Positions 50,880 to 60,329 are shown, counted from the first letter of the stretch. The stretch is 64,000 nt of DNA from Streptomyces sp. WM4235 (GCF_001279725.1 NZ_LGDE01000337.1:98847-162846); one strand, 5' to 3'. Numbers and translations are program-made. Notes: generated by a model not told the origin, from the letters alone.

Positions 50880-53800
50880 TCAGGCCGCTACCTGCGAGGC
50901 CAGCAGGGTGCGTACTTCGGCCAGTTCCGAGGAACCGAGTCGCTCGAAGACCGTTTCGGCGTCCCGCCAGCACACCCGCGCCCGGTCCGTCTGCCCCAAC
51001 CGCACCAGCGCCTTGCCCAGCACCGTCAGCACCGTGGCCCGCCGCCACTCGCCGCCGATCCCGCGCAGGGCGATGGCCTGCTCGGCGTGCGAGGCCGCCA
51101 ACGTGGGCCGGCGGGCGGCGAGATGGGCCTCGGCGAGCCGGAAGTGCGTCACGCCCTCCCACAGCGGTTGCCGGTTGTCGTGGAAGAGCGTCAACGCCTC
51201 CGCGAGCTGCGCCAGGGCTTCTCCCAGCCGGCCCGCCTGGGTGAGCGCGATGCCCAGCGCGTACCGGCCGTTGGCCAGCCGCAGGGTCAGGCCCATCCGG
51301 TCGTAGATGTCGATGCCCTGTTGTGCGAGCTCTATGGCGCTGGTGAGCCGGCCCAGCATCACGTGGATCCGGGAGAGGTTGCACAGGGCACTGGCCTCGC
51401 CGACGAAGTTCCCGTCGGCCCGGAAGTTCTCGATGGCCTCCAACAGGAACCGTTCGCCGTCCGCGTGCCGGCCCTCGTACAGGGCGATGATGCCTCGGTC
51501 GTTGGGAGCCCAGCAGTTCGGCAGCGGGTCCTCGGCCTCGCGGGCCAGCGCCGTGGCCCGGCTGGCCTCGCCGTCGGCCTCGGCGAACCGGCCCGCGACC
51601 AGGTGCACGATGGTGAGCGTGATCCGCGCCCGCCCCTCGGCGTGCGGGTCCCCGGCGGCGTGCGCGGCCTCGCACAGGGCGACGGCGGCCGACTCGTACT
51701 GCTTGGAGTTGGCCCCCGACTCGGTGAGGTCCTTGGCCGCCCACAGCAGGTCCACGGAGCGGCGCAGCACGTCGACCAGGCCGCCGCGCCCGGTGGTGCG
51801 CACGGAGGCCTGTCGGACGCACGCCAACAGCGGGTCCGCCTCGGCGAACAGCCAGTCCAGTGCGGCGCGCGGCTCGGTGAAGACCAGGCCGGGGTGGTGG
51901 GTGGCGGCCATGTGGGCGGGCAGCCGGTCGCCGGGCCGCTCCAGGGCGTACACCCCGGCGGCGGTGGCCAGGTAGAAGTCCAGGAGTCGGTCGAGGGCGG
52001 CGTCGCGCCCGCTCGGCGGCTGCTCGTCGCGCTCCGCGCAGGCACGTGCGTAGAGACGGACCAGGTCGTGGAAGCGGTAGCGGCCGGGTGCGGCGGATTC
52101 GAGGAGGGAGCAGTCGACTAAAGCCTCCAGGAGGTCCTCGGTGTCGTGCTCGGGCAGGTCGAGCACGGCCGCCGCCGCGGCGAGGGAGATGTCGGGCCCG
52201 TCGGCGAGCCCGAGGAGCCGGAACGCCCGCTGCTGGGCCGGCTCCAACTGTCCGTATCCCAGCTCGAAGGTGGCCTTCACGGCGAGGTCCCCGGCCTGGA
52301 GTTCGTCGAGGCGGCGACGCTCGTCGGCGAGCTTGGCCGCGAGGACGGACACCGTCCAGGTGCGGCGGGCGGCGAGCCGGGACGCGGCGATGCGGATGGC
52401 CAGCGGCAGGAAGCCGCAGGCCCCGACCACGTCGAGGGCGGCCTGCCGTTCGGCGCCGACCCGTTCGGCGCCGACGATCCGGGTGAAGAGCTGGAGCGCC
52501 TCCTCCGGGCTCATCACGTCGAGGTCGACGAGGTGGGCGCCGGCGAGGCCCGACATCCGGACCCGGCTGGTGACGAGCGCGGCGCAGCCCGCGGTGCCCG
52601 GCAGCAGCGGGCGGACCTGGGCGGCGTCGCGGGCGTTGTCGAGCAGGACCAGGACGCGGCGGCCGTCGAGGGTGGACCGGTACAGCGCGGCCCGTTCGGC
52701 GGGGGAGTCGGGGATGGCGGTGTCGGGGGTGCCCAGGGCCCGCAGGAAGGAGCCGAGCACGGCGACGGGCTCGGCCGGTCGCGGTTCGGTGCCCTGGAGG
52801 TCCACGTACAACTGGCCGTCGGGGAAGTGCGGGCGGGCGGCGTGCGCGACGTGCACGGCCAGGGTGGTCTTGCCGACGCCGCCGATGCCGGCGAGCGCGG
52901 ACACGGCCATGACCTGGCCCTCCGCTCCGGACAGGATCTTGCCGAGTTCGGTGACGAACGGGGCGCGGCCGGTGAAGTCCGGTACGGTCGCGGGCAATTG
53001 GGCCGGCCTCACAAGGACGGGTGCGGCGGCCGGCGTGGGGTCCTCCGCGAGGGCGAGTTCGGCGTCCGCGGACAGGATCCGGCTCTGGAGGGCGGAGAGT
53101 TCGGGCCGGGGGTCGACGCCGAGCTCGTCCGCCAGGAGCCGGCGGGTGTCGGCGTACACGGCGAGGGCCTCGGCCTGCCGGCCGCTGCGGTAGAGGGCGA
53201 GCATCAGCAGCTCGCGCAGCCGCTCCCGCAGGGGGTGGGCGGCGGTGAGGGCGGTGAGCTCGGAGACGGCCTCGGCGTGCTGGCCGACCTCCAGATCGAG
53301 GTCCAGGCGCGTCTCCAGCAGCTGGAGGCGCCACTCGGCGAGCCGGGTGCGCTCGGTGTCGGCGTGCGGGCCCGGCACCCCGGCGAGGGGTTCCCCGTCC
53401 CACAGGTCCAGGGCGCGGGCCAGGAGCGTACGGGCGAGGGCGCGGTCCCCGCCGGCGCGGGCCTTCTCGGCGTCGCCGGCCAGGGCGCGGGCGATGCCCA
53501 GGTCCAGGGCTCCGGCGGGGGTGCGGATGGCGTAGCCGCCGGCGTCGGTGACGAGCAACCCGGGGTCGAGGACCTTGCGCAGGCGGGAGGCGTACGTGCG
53601 GATGGTGGCGAGGGCCTGCTGCGGGGGGTCCTCGCCCCAGATGGCGTCGATGAGCTCGGGCGCGGTGGCGGTGCGGCCGTCGCGGAGCAGGAGGACGGCG
53701 AGCAGGGCCCGCTGCTGGGGGCTGCCGGAGGGCAGCAACTCGGGGCCGCGCCAGGCCCGGATGGGGCCGAGGACGGCGAAGCGGTTCCCGCAGGGGGTGG

Positions 53801-54002
53801 GTCGGGGCCGGTCGGTGTCCCCTGTGGCGGCCCTCGGGGCGGTGGCGCTCCCGGCGGGCGAGGTCTTCTGGGGGGCGGTCGCGGCGGTGCTCCCGGCGAC
53901 GGTTCGGGAGGGGGTTTCGGGCGGGGCGTCGACCGCGTCCGTGGTGGTCCGGGCTGCCTCGGGGTGGTTCCGCTGGTGCGGGATGGCCGGTACGCCGTCC
54001 AT
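50880..54002 (-). CDS. AfsR/SARP family regulator with NB-ARC and TPR domains
   Basis: 1040 residues. After ~70 disordered residues come a winged-helix DNA-binding domain (~73-160: FAVLGPIRAWRGPELLPSGSPQQRALLAVLLL), a BTAD domain (~165-312), an NB-ARC ATPase (~340-620; Walker A GIGGVGKT at 372-379, VLVLLDNARD Walker B) and C-terminal TPR-like repeats (~750-1035). This is the AfsR architecture; S. coelicolor AfsR is ~993 residues. It activates transcription in an ATP- and, for AfsR, phosphorylation-dependent way. An AfsS-like gene follows downstream and an AfsK-like kinase lies 10 kb away. Confidence 0.93.
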   Translation of the reverse strand: MDGVPAIPHQRNHPEAARTTTDAVDAPPETPSRTVAGSTAATAPQKTSPAGSATAPRAATGDTDRPRPTPCGNRFAVLGPIRAWRGPELLPSGSPQQRALLAVLLLRDGRTATAPELIDAIWGEDPPQQALATIRTYASRLRKVLDPGLLVTDAGGYAIRTPAGALDLGIARALAGDAEKARAGGDRALARTLLARALDLWDGEPLAGVPGPHADTERTRLAEWRLQLLETRLDLDLEVGQHAEAVSELTALTAAHPLRERLRELLMLALYRSGRQAEALAVYADTRRLLADELGVDPRPELSALQSRILSADAELALAEDPTPAAAPVLVRPAQLPATVPDFTGRAPFVTELGKILSGAEGQVMAVSALAGIGGVGKTTLAVHVAHAARPHFPDGQLYVDLQGTEPRPAEPVAVLGSFLRALGTPDTAIPDSPAERAALYRSTLDGRRVLVLLDNARDAAQVRPLLPGTAGCAALVTSRVRMSGLAGAHLVDLDVMSPEEALQLFTRIVGAERVGAERQAALDVVGACGFLPLAIRIAASRLAARRTWTVSVLAAKLADERRRLDELQAGDLAVKATFELGYGQLEPAQQRAFRLLGLADGPDISLAAAAAVLDLPEHDTEDLLEALVDCSLLESAAPGRYRFHDLVRLYARACAERDEQPPSGRDAALDRLLDFYLATAAGVYALERPGDRLPAHMAATHHPGLVFTEPRAALDWLFAEADPLLACVRQASVRTTGRGGLVDVLRRSVDLLWAAKDLTESGANSKQYESAAVALCEAAHAAGDPHAEGRARITLTIVHLVAGRFAEADGEASRATALAREAEDPLPNCWAPNDRGIIALYEGRHADGERFLLEAIENFRADGNFVGEASALCNLSRIHVMLGRLTSAIELAQQGIDIYDRMGLTLRLANGRYALGIALTQAGRLGEALAQLAEALTLFHDNRQPLWEGVTHFRLAEAHLAARRPTLAASHAEQAIALRGIGGEWRRATVLTVLGKALVRLGQTDRARVCWRDAETVFERLGSSELAEVRTLLASQVAA

Positions 54003-54109
54003 CTGTCGTCCCCCCTGCCTTCCGTCGTTGTAAGGGTCAGTCTGCCCTGTCTTGCACGTACACGTCAGCCCGCGGCGGACTGATCGCTTCCCCGGTGCCG
54101 TCCAACTAG

Positions 54110-54124
54110 CTGACGGTTCGTCAG
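54110..54124. promoter_or_regulatory. TetR-type operator, site 5 of the CTGACG regulon
   Basis: CTGACG-GTT-CGTCAG, a perfect 6-3-6 palindrome 21 bp upstream of the amidohydrolase start. Confidence 0.8.
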
Positions 54125-54145
54125 ATCGACGCTACCGTGGTTCAC

Positions 54146-55366
54146 ATGGAGACCTTCCCGAAGATCATCTCGGTGGACGACCACACGGTGGAGCCCCCTC
54201 ATGTCTGGCGGGACCGGCTCCCGTCCAAGTACCACGACGTCGGCCCGCGCGTCGTCCGCGCCCCCCTGAAGGAAATGACCTTCCTGGGCGGCAAGTTCGC
54301 CCCCGTCATGGGGGCGAAGGGCGACGACGGCCCGGTGGGCGACTGGTGGGTCTACGAAGACCTGCACCGCCCGCTCACCCGCCTCGACACCGCGGTCGGG
54401 TACGACCGCGACGAGATCAAACTGGAAGTCATCACCTACGAGCAGATGCGCCCGGGGTCCTTCGCGGTTCCCGACCGGCTCGCGGACATGGACGTCAACC
54501 ACGTCCAGTCGGCCCTGTGTTTCCCCACTTTCCCGCGCTTTTGCGGGCAGACCTTCACCGAGGCCAAGGACCGGGAGCTCGGACTGCTCGGCGTCCGCGC
54601 CTACAACGACTGGATGGTGGAGGAGTGGTGCGGCCCCGACGCGGCGGGCCGGCTCATCCCCCTCACCCTCGTCCCCCTGTGGGACGCCGGACTCGCCGCG
54701 GCCGAGGTCCGCCGCAACGCGGCCCGGGGCGTGCGGGCCGTCGCCTTCTCGGAGATACCGCCCCACCTCGGGCTGCCGTCCATCCACACCGACGACTGGG
54801 ACCCGTTCCTCCAGGCGTGCGACGAGACCGGCACGGTCATCGCCATGCACATCGGTTCCTCCTCGCGCATGCCCTCCACCTCCGCCGACGCCCCTCCGGC
54901 GGTCGGTTCGACCATCACCTTCGCCAACTGCTGCTTCTCGATGGTGGACTGGCTGATGAGCGGCAAGTTCGAACGCTTCCCCAACCTCAAGATCATGTAC
55001 GCCGAGGGGCAGATCGGCTGGATCCCCTACATCCTGGAGCGCGCGAACGTGGTGTGGGAGGAGAACCGCGGCTGGGGCGGGGTCGCCGACAAGGTGCTGC
55101 GCCCGCCGTCGGAACTCTTCGCCGAGCACGTCTTCGGCTGCTTCTTCGACGACGCCTTCGGGCTGCGGAACCTGGACTCCATCGGCGTGGCCAACGTCCT
55201 CTACGAGACGGACTACCCGCACTCCGACTCCACCTGGCCCAAGTCCCGGGAGGTCGGCGAGGCCCAGATGGGACACCTCGCCCCCGACGTGGTCGACCGT
55301 ATCGTCCGCGGAAACGCCATCGACCTGCTGGGCCTCACCCCGGAGGGTCTCTGGCCGGGCGCGTAG
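54146..55366 (+). CDS. Amidohydrolase family 2 (ACMSD-like) protein
   Basis: 406 residues. TIM-barrel amidohydrolase_2: IISVDDHTVEPPHVWRDRLP (H-x-x-E near the N-terminus), IAMHIGSSS with metal-binding His, KIMYAEGQIGWIPYILERAN, and YETDYPHSDSTWPKS with the conserved Asp-x-PH. Members decarboxylate or hydrolyse ring-cleavage products; in actinobacterial steroid and terpenoid gene sets they occur with CoA genes. It has its own copy of the CTGACG operator, linking it to the regulon. ATG 54146 was preferred to GTG 54137. Confidence 0.9.
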   Translation: METFPKIISVDDHTVEPPHVWRDRLPSKYHDVGPRVVRAPLKEMTFLGGKFAPVMGAKGDDGPVGDWWVYEDLHRPLTRLDTAVGYDRDEIKLEVITYEQMRPGSFAVPDRLADMDVNHVQSALCFPTFPRFCGQTFTEAKDRELGLLGVRAYNDWMVEEWCGPDAAGRLIPLTLVPLWDAGLAAAEVRRNAARGVRAVAFSEIPPHLGLPSIHTDDWDPFLQACDETGTVIAMHIGSSSRMPSTSADAPPAVGSTITFANCCFSMVDWLMSGKFERFPNLKIMYAEGQIGWIPYILERANVVWEENRGWGGVADKVLRPPSELFAEHVFGCFFDDAFGLRNLDSIGVANVLYETDYPHSDSTWPKSREVGEAQMGHLAPDVVDRIVRGNAIDLLGLTPEGLWPGA

Positions 55367-55424
55367 ACCCGGGCGCCGAAGCCCCACCCGGCCCGCGGCG
55401 GCCGGCGGGACGCGACCCCCGGCA

Positions 55425-55468
55425 CGGCGCTCGGCCCCGGACGGAACGCGTCCGGGGGCCGAGCGCCG
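55425..55468 (+). terminator. Terminator of amidohydrolase gene
   Basis: CGGCGCTCGGCCCCGGAC stem with a short loop and near-perfect complement (one bulge), about 60 bp after the stop. Confidence 0.85.
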
Positions 55469-55591
55469 CGGCGTTCGACGGGTCGGGGCGGGCAAGGGGC
55501 TTGATCCGGCGCGACCTTGGCGCACCCCCGCCTTGCGGGCGGGAGCGACGCCAGGGCATGATTCGCCAGAGCAAACCGGGGGAGGACAGCT

Positions 55592-56491
55592 GTGGTGGAC
55601 AAGCGGACCGTGGTGACCGTGGTGTTGTGCGCGGTGGCCGCACTGGGGGCATCCGCCGCCATGACAAAGGTGGTGCCGGCCGCAGACCAGGCGGCGGCCA
55701 CACGGGCGGAGGGTGCTCCCTCGGGGTCGGCGTCACCCAGCCCGTCATCGCGATCGCAATCGCCGAAGCAACCGCAACTGTCCACGTCTCCGGCGCCCCG
55801 ACCGACCGCCGTGACCCCCGGCCCGGGCGGACCCGTGAAGTTCGCCGGGGCGCTGTTCGAAGGCAACCCGGAAGGCCGTGTGGACGGCGACCACTTCTGC
55901 ACGGCGACCGTCGTGCACAGCCCCGGACGGAACCTGATCGTCACCGCTGGGCACTGCCTGGCCCCCGGCAAACAGGGCGCGAACGGCCCGATATTCGCAC
56001 CCGCGTACGCCGGCACCACGGCCCCGCTCGGTGCCTGGCGGCTCGAAGAGGTCTACGAGGACGAGCGCTGGACGGATGACGCGAACGACGACTACGACCT
56101 CGCCTTCGCCCGTCTCGCCCCCGACTCCTCCGGCCGCAACATCGAGGACGTCACCGGCGCGGCCGTCCTGGACACCACGGGCCGCACGGGCGAGCAGGTC
56201 ACGGTGACCGGCTACCCGGCCGACCGCGGCGTGCCGCGCACCTGCACGGCGGTGGCGGTACGCGAGAAGGCGGCGGAGCAGCGGTTCGACTGCGCCGACT
56301 TCCCCGGGGGCACCAGCGGCAGCGCGTGGATCGCCCGCGACGGCAAGATCGTCGGCGTGCTGACGGGCGGCGACACGGACGACGTCTCGACGAGCACCGT
56401 CCTCGGGGAGTACGCGGCCACCCTCTACCGCCGCGCGACCGGGACCGCGCCCGGGACCGCGAGTACGCCCGGGAGCGCCGCGCCGCGGTGA
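55592..56491 (+). CDS. Secreted trypsin-like serine protease (S1 family)
   Basis: 299 residues from GTG behind GGGGGAGGAC. An N-terminal hydrophobic segment (VVTVVLCAVAALGASAAM) serves as signal or anchor, followed by a Ser/Pro linker to ~80. The catalytic triad is visible: His121 in VTAGHC, Asp169 in YDLAFARL, Ser244 in GGTSGSAW. Cys pairs around the His and Ser are in place. Acidic GDTDDVSTST near the C-terminus suggests a glutamyl- or V8-like specificity is possible but unproven. Confidence 0.9.
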   Translation: MVDKRTVVTVVLCAVAALGASAAMTKVVPAADQAAATRAEGAPSGSASPSPSSRSQSPKQPQLSTSPAPRPTAVTPGPGGPVKFAGALFEGNPEGRVDGDHFCTATVVHSPGRNLIVTAGHCLAPGKQGANGPIFAPAYAGTTAPLGAWRLEEVYEDERWTDDANDDYDLAFARLAPDSSGRNIEDVTGAAVLDTTGRTGEQVTVTGYPADRGVPRTCTAVAVREKAAEQRFDCADFPGGTSGSAWIARDGKIVGVLTGGDTDDVSTSTVLGEYAATLYRRATGTAPGTASTPGSAAPR

Positions 56492-56640
56492 TCCGCGCCG
56501 CGGTGATCCGCGCCGCGGTGATCCGCGGCGGGGTGAGTCACGGCGCGGTGGATCGCGGCAGGGTGAGCCACACCGCGGTGGGCCGTGCCGAGCTGATCCG
56601 CGCTGCGGTGGGTCGTGCCGCGGTGGGTCGCGCCGTGCCG
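56480..56640. repeat. 15-bp tandem repeat array (GCCGCGGTGATCCGC)
   Basis: Three perfect tandem copies of GCCGCGGTGATCCGC at 56485-56529, then about seven decayed copies (GCGGTGGATCGCG, GCGGTGGGTCGTG). It begins at the stop of the protease gene, and the frame remains open across it. Confidence 0.8.
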
Positions 56641-56726
56641 TGGCGTCCCGTGCCGCGTCGGTACGCCGGCGCGGTCGTCCCGCGCCGCGCCGCGTCCCGA
56701 CGGGCCGGAGCCGGGCCGGCCCCGGC

Positions 56727-57167
56727 TCACACCATCAGGCCGAGGTGCACCGGCTCGGCGGACACGTCCGCCAGCAGGTCCGCCAACCGCGGCGGCCACA
56801 GCGGCTCCCCGAGCGCCGCCAGCGCGTCCCGCGAGAGCCAACTCCACTGGGCGTCGGGCGACTCCGGGACGGGATCGCGCAGCGGGCCCGAGGTGACGTA
56901 GATGTGCTCGTGCTGCCGGACGGGGATGCCCTGGTGGGTGAAGTCGTGCTCCCAGGTGCAGAGCAGCCGGCGAGGTTCGAGATCGGTCCACCCGGTCTCC
57001 TCGCGCAACTCGCGCCGCACACATTCCTCGGGGCTTTCCCCGGGGTCGATTCCCCCGCCGGGGGGAAGCCAGTGGATGCCCACTTCCACGTTGTTCTCCC
57101 GAAAGAGAAATACCGATCCCGTGGGCGACAGGACCACAATGCGCGCTGCCTGACGTGGAGTTCTCAT
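56727..57167 (-). CDS. Nudix hydrolase
   Basis: 146 residues from ATG 57167 (MRTPRQAARIVVLSPTGSVFLF). The Nudix box is complete: GGGIDPGESPEECVRRELRE plus ETGW (G-x5-E-x7-REUxEExGU). It hydrolyses a nucleoside diphosphate linked to another moiety; substrate unknown. A longer upstream frame was rejected because it is Pro/Arg noise. Confidence 0.92.
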   Translation of the reverse strand: MRTPRQAARIVVLSPTGSVFLFRENNVEVGIHWLPPGGGIDPGESPEECVRRELREETGWTDLEPRRLLCTWEHDFTHQGIPVRQHEHIYVTSGPLRDPVPESPDAQWSWLSRDALAALGEPLWPPRLADLLADVSAEPVHLGLMV

Positions 57168-57346
57168 CAGATCAGGGTACGACTGAAAAGGCCGGACGGT
57201 AACTGTCCTGCAGTCGGGCGCATTTCCCGAATTCCCCGGAGCGCAGACGATTGAACACGCCGAAATCGGGGGAGTCGGCCGTTTCCGCGGGGCCGTTGAC
57301 GAAATCGGGATCGGCGGTGGGCGGTGCCCGCCCGGCGGTGGGCGGT

Positions 57347-57371
57347 ACCCGCGCCCCCGAAGGGCGCGGGT
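57347..57371 (-). terminator. Hairpin after alpha/beta hydrolase gene
   Basis: ACCCGCGCCC / GGGCGCGGGT with a 5-base loop, about 65 bp past the hydrolase stop on the minus strand. Confidence 0.65.
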
Positions 57372-57435
57372 CCGGTTCACACGGCGCGGGCCGGGGTGAC
57401 CCCGCGCGGGCCCGGTCGATCCGTGCGGGGTCGGT

Positions 57436-58047
57436 TCACCGCGCGCGGGACCGGATCGGAGCGTCGTCGTCGCGCTCGACGCACCAGTCGAGGAGCGAGG
57501 GCCAGGAGCCGTATCCCGCGTCCTCGCCCAGGTGCCCCTGGCCGGCCAGGACGTCCACCGGCAGGCCGAGCGGCTCGGCGAAGACGGCGGCGGCGCCCTC
57601 CGGGCAGCACGGGTCGTCGTCGCCGCCGACCATCCGGACGTACCCGGCCGTGGCGTACAGCTGCGCGGACGAAACCCGGGGCGGCGCGAACGCGGCGACC
57701 TCCGGGTACCGGCCCAGGTAGCCCGCCGACGGCGGGGCGACGAGGAGCACCCGGTCGACCGGGACCGCCACGTCGCCCCGGGCCGCCGCGTGGAGCCACA
57801 GCACGCAGGCCAGGCTGTGGCAGACGACGGTGCGCCGCCGACCGGGCAGCGCGCCGAGCCGCTTGCGCAGCTCGGCCAGCCACACCTCCAGGTCCGGATG
57901 GTCCGGGTCGGGAAGGGCCGGGTAGTCCACGGCGTGCCCCGAGGCCGTGAGCCGGTCGGCCAGCCAGTGTTCCCAGTGGCCGGCGGGCCGTTGGTTCTGC
58001 CAACCGTGGAGTATCAGGAAGCCGTCCTCGACCAAGGCGTCGGTCAT
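57436..58047 (-). CDS. RBBP9/YdeN-like alpha/beta hydrolase
   Basis: 203 residues: FLILHGWQNQRPAGHWEHWLADRL, HAVDYPALPDPDHPDLEVWLAELRKRL, TVVCHSLACVLWLHAA (nucleophile Ser in a CHSLA elbow typical of this family instead of GxSxG), VDRVLLVAPP, and GQGHLGEDAGYGSWP with the catalytic His. It is probably a serine hydrolase of unknown substrate. Confidence 0.88.
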   Translation of the reverse strand: MTDALVEDGFLILHGWQNQRPAGHWEHWLADRLTASGHAVDYPALPDPDHPDLEVWLAELRKRLGALPGRRRTVVCHSLACVLWLHAAARGDVAVPVDRVLLVAPPSAGYLGRYPEVAAFAPPRVSSAQLYATAGYVRMVGGDDDPCCPEGAAAVFAEPLGLPVDVLAGQGHLGEDAGYGSWPSLLDWCVERDDDAPIRSRAR

Positions 58048-58143
58048 CGTTCTCGCAATCGTGGGAAGACACCGGGAAGTTCGAAGCGATCATGGCCGCG
58101 CCCGTCCCCCCGGGTCCAGTCCCTCCGTTCCGCCCTGCCCCTC

Positions 58144-59424
58144 CTACCCCGCCTGCAACGCCAGCGTCGGGGAGAGGCGGGCGGCGCGGACCGCCGGGTA
58201 GAGGCCGGCGAACGTCCCGATGGCCAGGGTGGAGGCGAAGCCGCCGGTGACGGCCCAGAGGGGGACGACCCAGGGCAGGTCGCCGACCCGGGCGTAGACG
58301 GCCGTGGCCGCGCCGCCGAGGACGATGCCCGCCGCGCCGCCGAGTCCGGACAGCAGCAGGGACTCCGTGACGAACTGGATCCGGACCTGCCCCTTGGTCG
58401 CACCCAGCGACCTGCGCAGGCCGATCTCGTGACGGCGCTCCAACACCGAGATGATCATCGTGTTGGCCACCCCGACCCCGCCCACGAGCAGGGCGATGCC
58501 GCCCAGGCCGAGCAGGAGGGTGCTGAAGGCCCCTTCCGTGGCGGCCTTGGCCTGGAGCGCCGCGGAGGGATCGGTGACGGAAACGGTGCTGGGACTCGAC
58601 GGGTTGGCCGTCCGGCCGACGAGGTCGCGGACGGCGGTGACCCGGTCGTCCGCCGAGCGTTCGTAGACGGCCGTCGGGTGGCCGTCGAAGCCGAGCAGCC
58701 GCTCCGCCGCCTCCCAGCCGACCAGCGCGGAGCGTTCGATCTCGGGGGCCAGCGGGATCGGCTCCAGGATGCCGATCACCGTGAAGTACCGCCCGCCGAT
58801 GAAGACCTGCCGGCCCGGCTCCGTGATGCCGAGCCGGCGCGCCGAGACGTCGCCGAGCACGACGGAGGGATAGCGGCCGGTGGCCTCGTTGAGCCAGGTC
58901 CCCTTCGCCATCCGGGCGCGCAGCGTGTCGAGCAGCCGATCGCGGGCCGCCTTCACGGCGATGGCTCCCGTCTCCTCCTTCGGGATGTTCTCCGACCGGC
59001 GTACGGACTCCTTCACGTCACCCGTCGTACCGACCGACTCGACCCCCTCGATGCGGCCGATCATGCCCGGGGCGTCCTTCGGCAGTTTCGTGTCCTGCCC
59101 GCTGAACATGGACTGCCCCGGCGTCACGACCAGCATGTTCGTACCCAGCTTGTCGAGTTCCCGCAGCAGCTTGGCCTGGCTGGACGAGGAGATCCCGACG
59201 ACCGCGATCATCGTCGCGATCCCGATGGCGATCCCGAGCGCCGAGAGGAACACGCGCACGGGCCGCGACCGCAGCCCCGCCGAACCGACGTGGAACACGT
59301 CGCGGGGGCTCAGCCGCGGCGGGACGAGCCGTCGCGCGCGCATCCTCGTACCGGTGCTCGCACCGGTCCTCGTACGGCCCCTCGTGCGGCCCTTCGTACG
59401 GGCCCTCGTGGGGGTGTCGCTCAT
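58144..59424 (-). CDS. ABC transporter permease (MacB/FtsX type)
   Basis: 426 residues. After an Arg/Thr-rich N-terminus there is one helix (VRVFLSALGIAIGIATMIAVVGI), a large extracytoplasmic MacB_PCD domain (~80-290) and three C-terminal helices (FSTLLLGLGGIALLVGGVGVANTMIISVLERRHEIGLRRSLGA, LLLSGLGGAAGIVLGG, ASTLAIGTFAGLYPAVRAARLSP). It is a mechanotransmission-type permease working with the upstream ATPase. Its ATG overlaps the ATPase stop. Confidence 0.94.
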   Translation of the reverse strand: MSDTPTRARTKGRTRGRTRTGASTGTRMRARRLVPPRLSPRDVFHVGSAGLRSRPVRVFLSALGIAIGIATMIAVVGISSSSQAKLLRELDKLGTNMLVVTPGQSMFSGQDTKLPKDAPGMIGRIEGVESVGTTGDVKESVRRSENIPKEETGAIAVKAARDRLLDTLRARMAKGTWLNEATGRYPSVVLGDVSARRLGITEPGRQVFIGGRYFTVIGILEPIPLAPEIERSALVGWEAAERLLGFDGHPTAVYERSADDRVTAVRDLVGRTANPSSPSTVSVTDPSAALQAKAATEGAFSTLLLGLGGIALLVGGVGVANTMIISVLERRHEIGLRRSLGATKGQVRIQFVTESLLLSGLGGAAGIVLGGAATAVYARVGDLPWVVPLWAVTGGFASTLAIGTFAGLYPAVRAARLSPTLALQAG

Positions 59425-60329
59425 GTGACCGCCCCCGACCGGTTCCGGTCCGCGCCCTGTCCCGCGCCCTGTCCCGGGCCGGGGTTCCACACGTCCGCGA
59501 CGATCTCGCCGTCGCGGATCCGCACCTGCCGGGGCAGGCTCGCGGCGATCTCCTGATCGTGGGTGATCACGGCGATGGTGGCACCGTCCCGGTTCAGTTC
59601 GCGCAACAGCTCCATCACCGACTCCCCGGACGCCGTGTCCAGCGCCCCGGTCGGCTCGTCCGCCAGCAGCAGATCCGGTTCGCCCGCCACCGCGCGGGCG
59701 ATGGCGACGCGTTGCTTCTGCCCGCCGGACAGTTCGTGGGGCCGGTGGTCCATCCGGTCCCCGAGGCCGACCCGCTCCATGGCCGCAGCCGCCCGCCGGC
59801 CGCGCTCGGCCCGCGAGAAGCCGCAGTACAGCAGCCCCTCGGCGACGTTCGCCCGGGCGCTGATGCCCGGTACCAGGTGGAAGGACTGGAAGACGAAGCC
59901 GACATGACGCGAGCGCAGCGCGGACAGGGCCCGGTCGGACAGGGTCGCGATGTCGTACCCGGCGATGGAGACCGAGCCGGCGGTCGGCCGGTCCAGGGTC
60001 CCGACGATGTGCAGCAGGGTGGACTTGCCGGAGCCCGACGGGCCGACGATGGCGAGGAGTTCGCCGCTCGCGACGGTCAGGTCGACCCCGCGCAGGGCCG
60101 CGACGCCGCCCGGGTACTCCTTGGTGACGCCGGTGAGCTCCACGACGGTCGTGGCGGGCCGGTCCGCGAGCGGGTCCGCGGGCGGGTCCGCGGGCGGGTC
60201 TGCGCGTCGGTCCGCGGACGGAGCCCCGGGCCGGTCCCAGGGGCGTGTCGTCGTGTCGTGCGTGGGTGTGGGTGTGGGTGTGGCCGGGGGCGTGTCGTGC
60301 GGGGTGTCGGGCGTGTCGTGCGCGGTCAT
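59421..60329 (-). CDS. ABC transporter ATP-binding protein (MacB/LolD type)
   Basis: 302 residues. The N-terminal ~60 residues are a Thr/Pro/Asp-rich low-complexity tail (repeats of DPPA). The ATPase domain follows: Walker A VGPSGSGKST, Q-loop FVFQSFHLVPG, signature LSGGQKQRVAIARA, Walker B LLLADEPTGALD, H-loop ITHDQE. It powers the MacB-like permease. Starts and stops overlap both neighbours. Confidence 0.95.
   Translation of the reverse strand: MTAHDTPDTPHDTPPATPTPTPTHDTTTRPWDRPGAPSADRRADPPADPPADPLADRPATTVVELTGVTKEYPGGVAALRGVDLTVASGELLAIVGPSGSGKSTLLHIVGTLDRPTAGSVSIAGYDIATLSDRALSALRSRHVGFVFQSFHLVPGISARANVAEGLLYCGFSRAERGRRAAAAMERVGLGDRMDHRPHELSGGQKQRVAIARAVAGEPDLLLADEPTGALDTASGESVMELLRELNRDGATIAVITHDQEIAASLPRQVRIRDGEIVADVWNPGPGQGAGQGADRNRSGAVT

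Noticed and set aside
56425..57024. 200-codon minus-strand frame with GADHRGADHR repeats
   Set aside because: It is generated by the 15-bp DNA repeat and the antisense of the Nudix gene; no start or fold is plausible.
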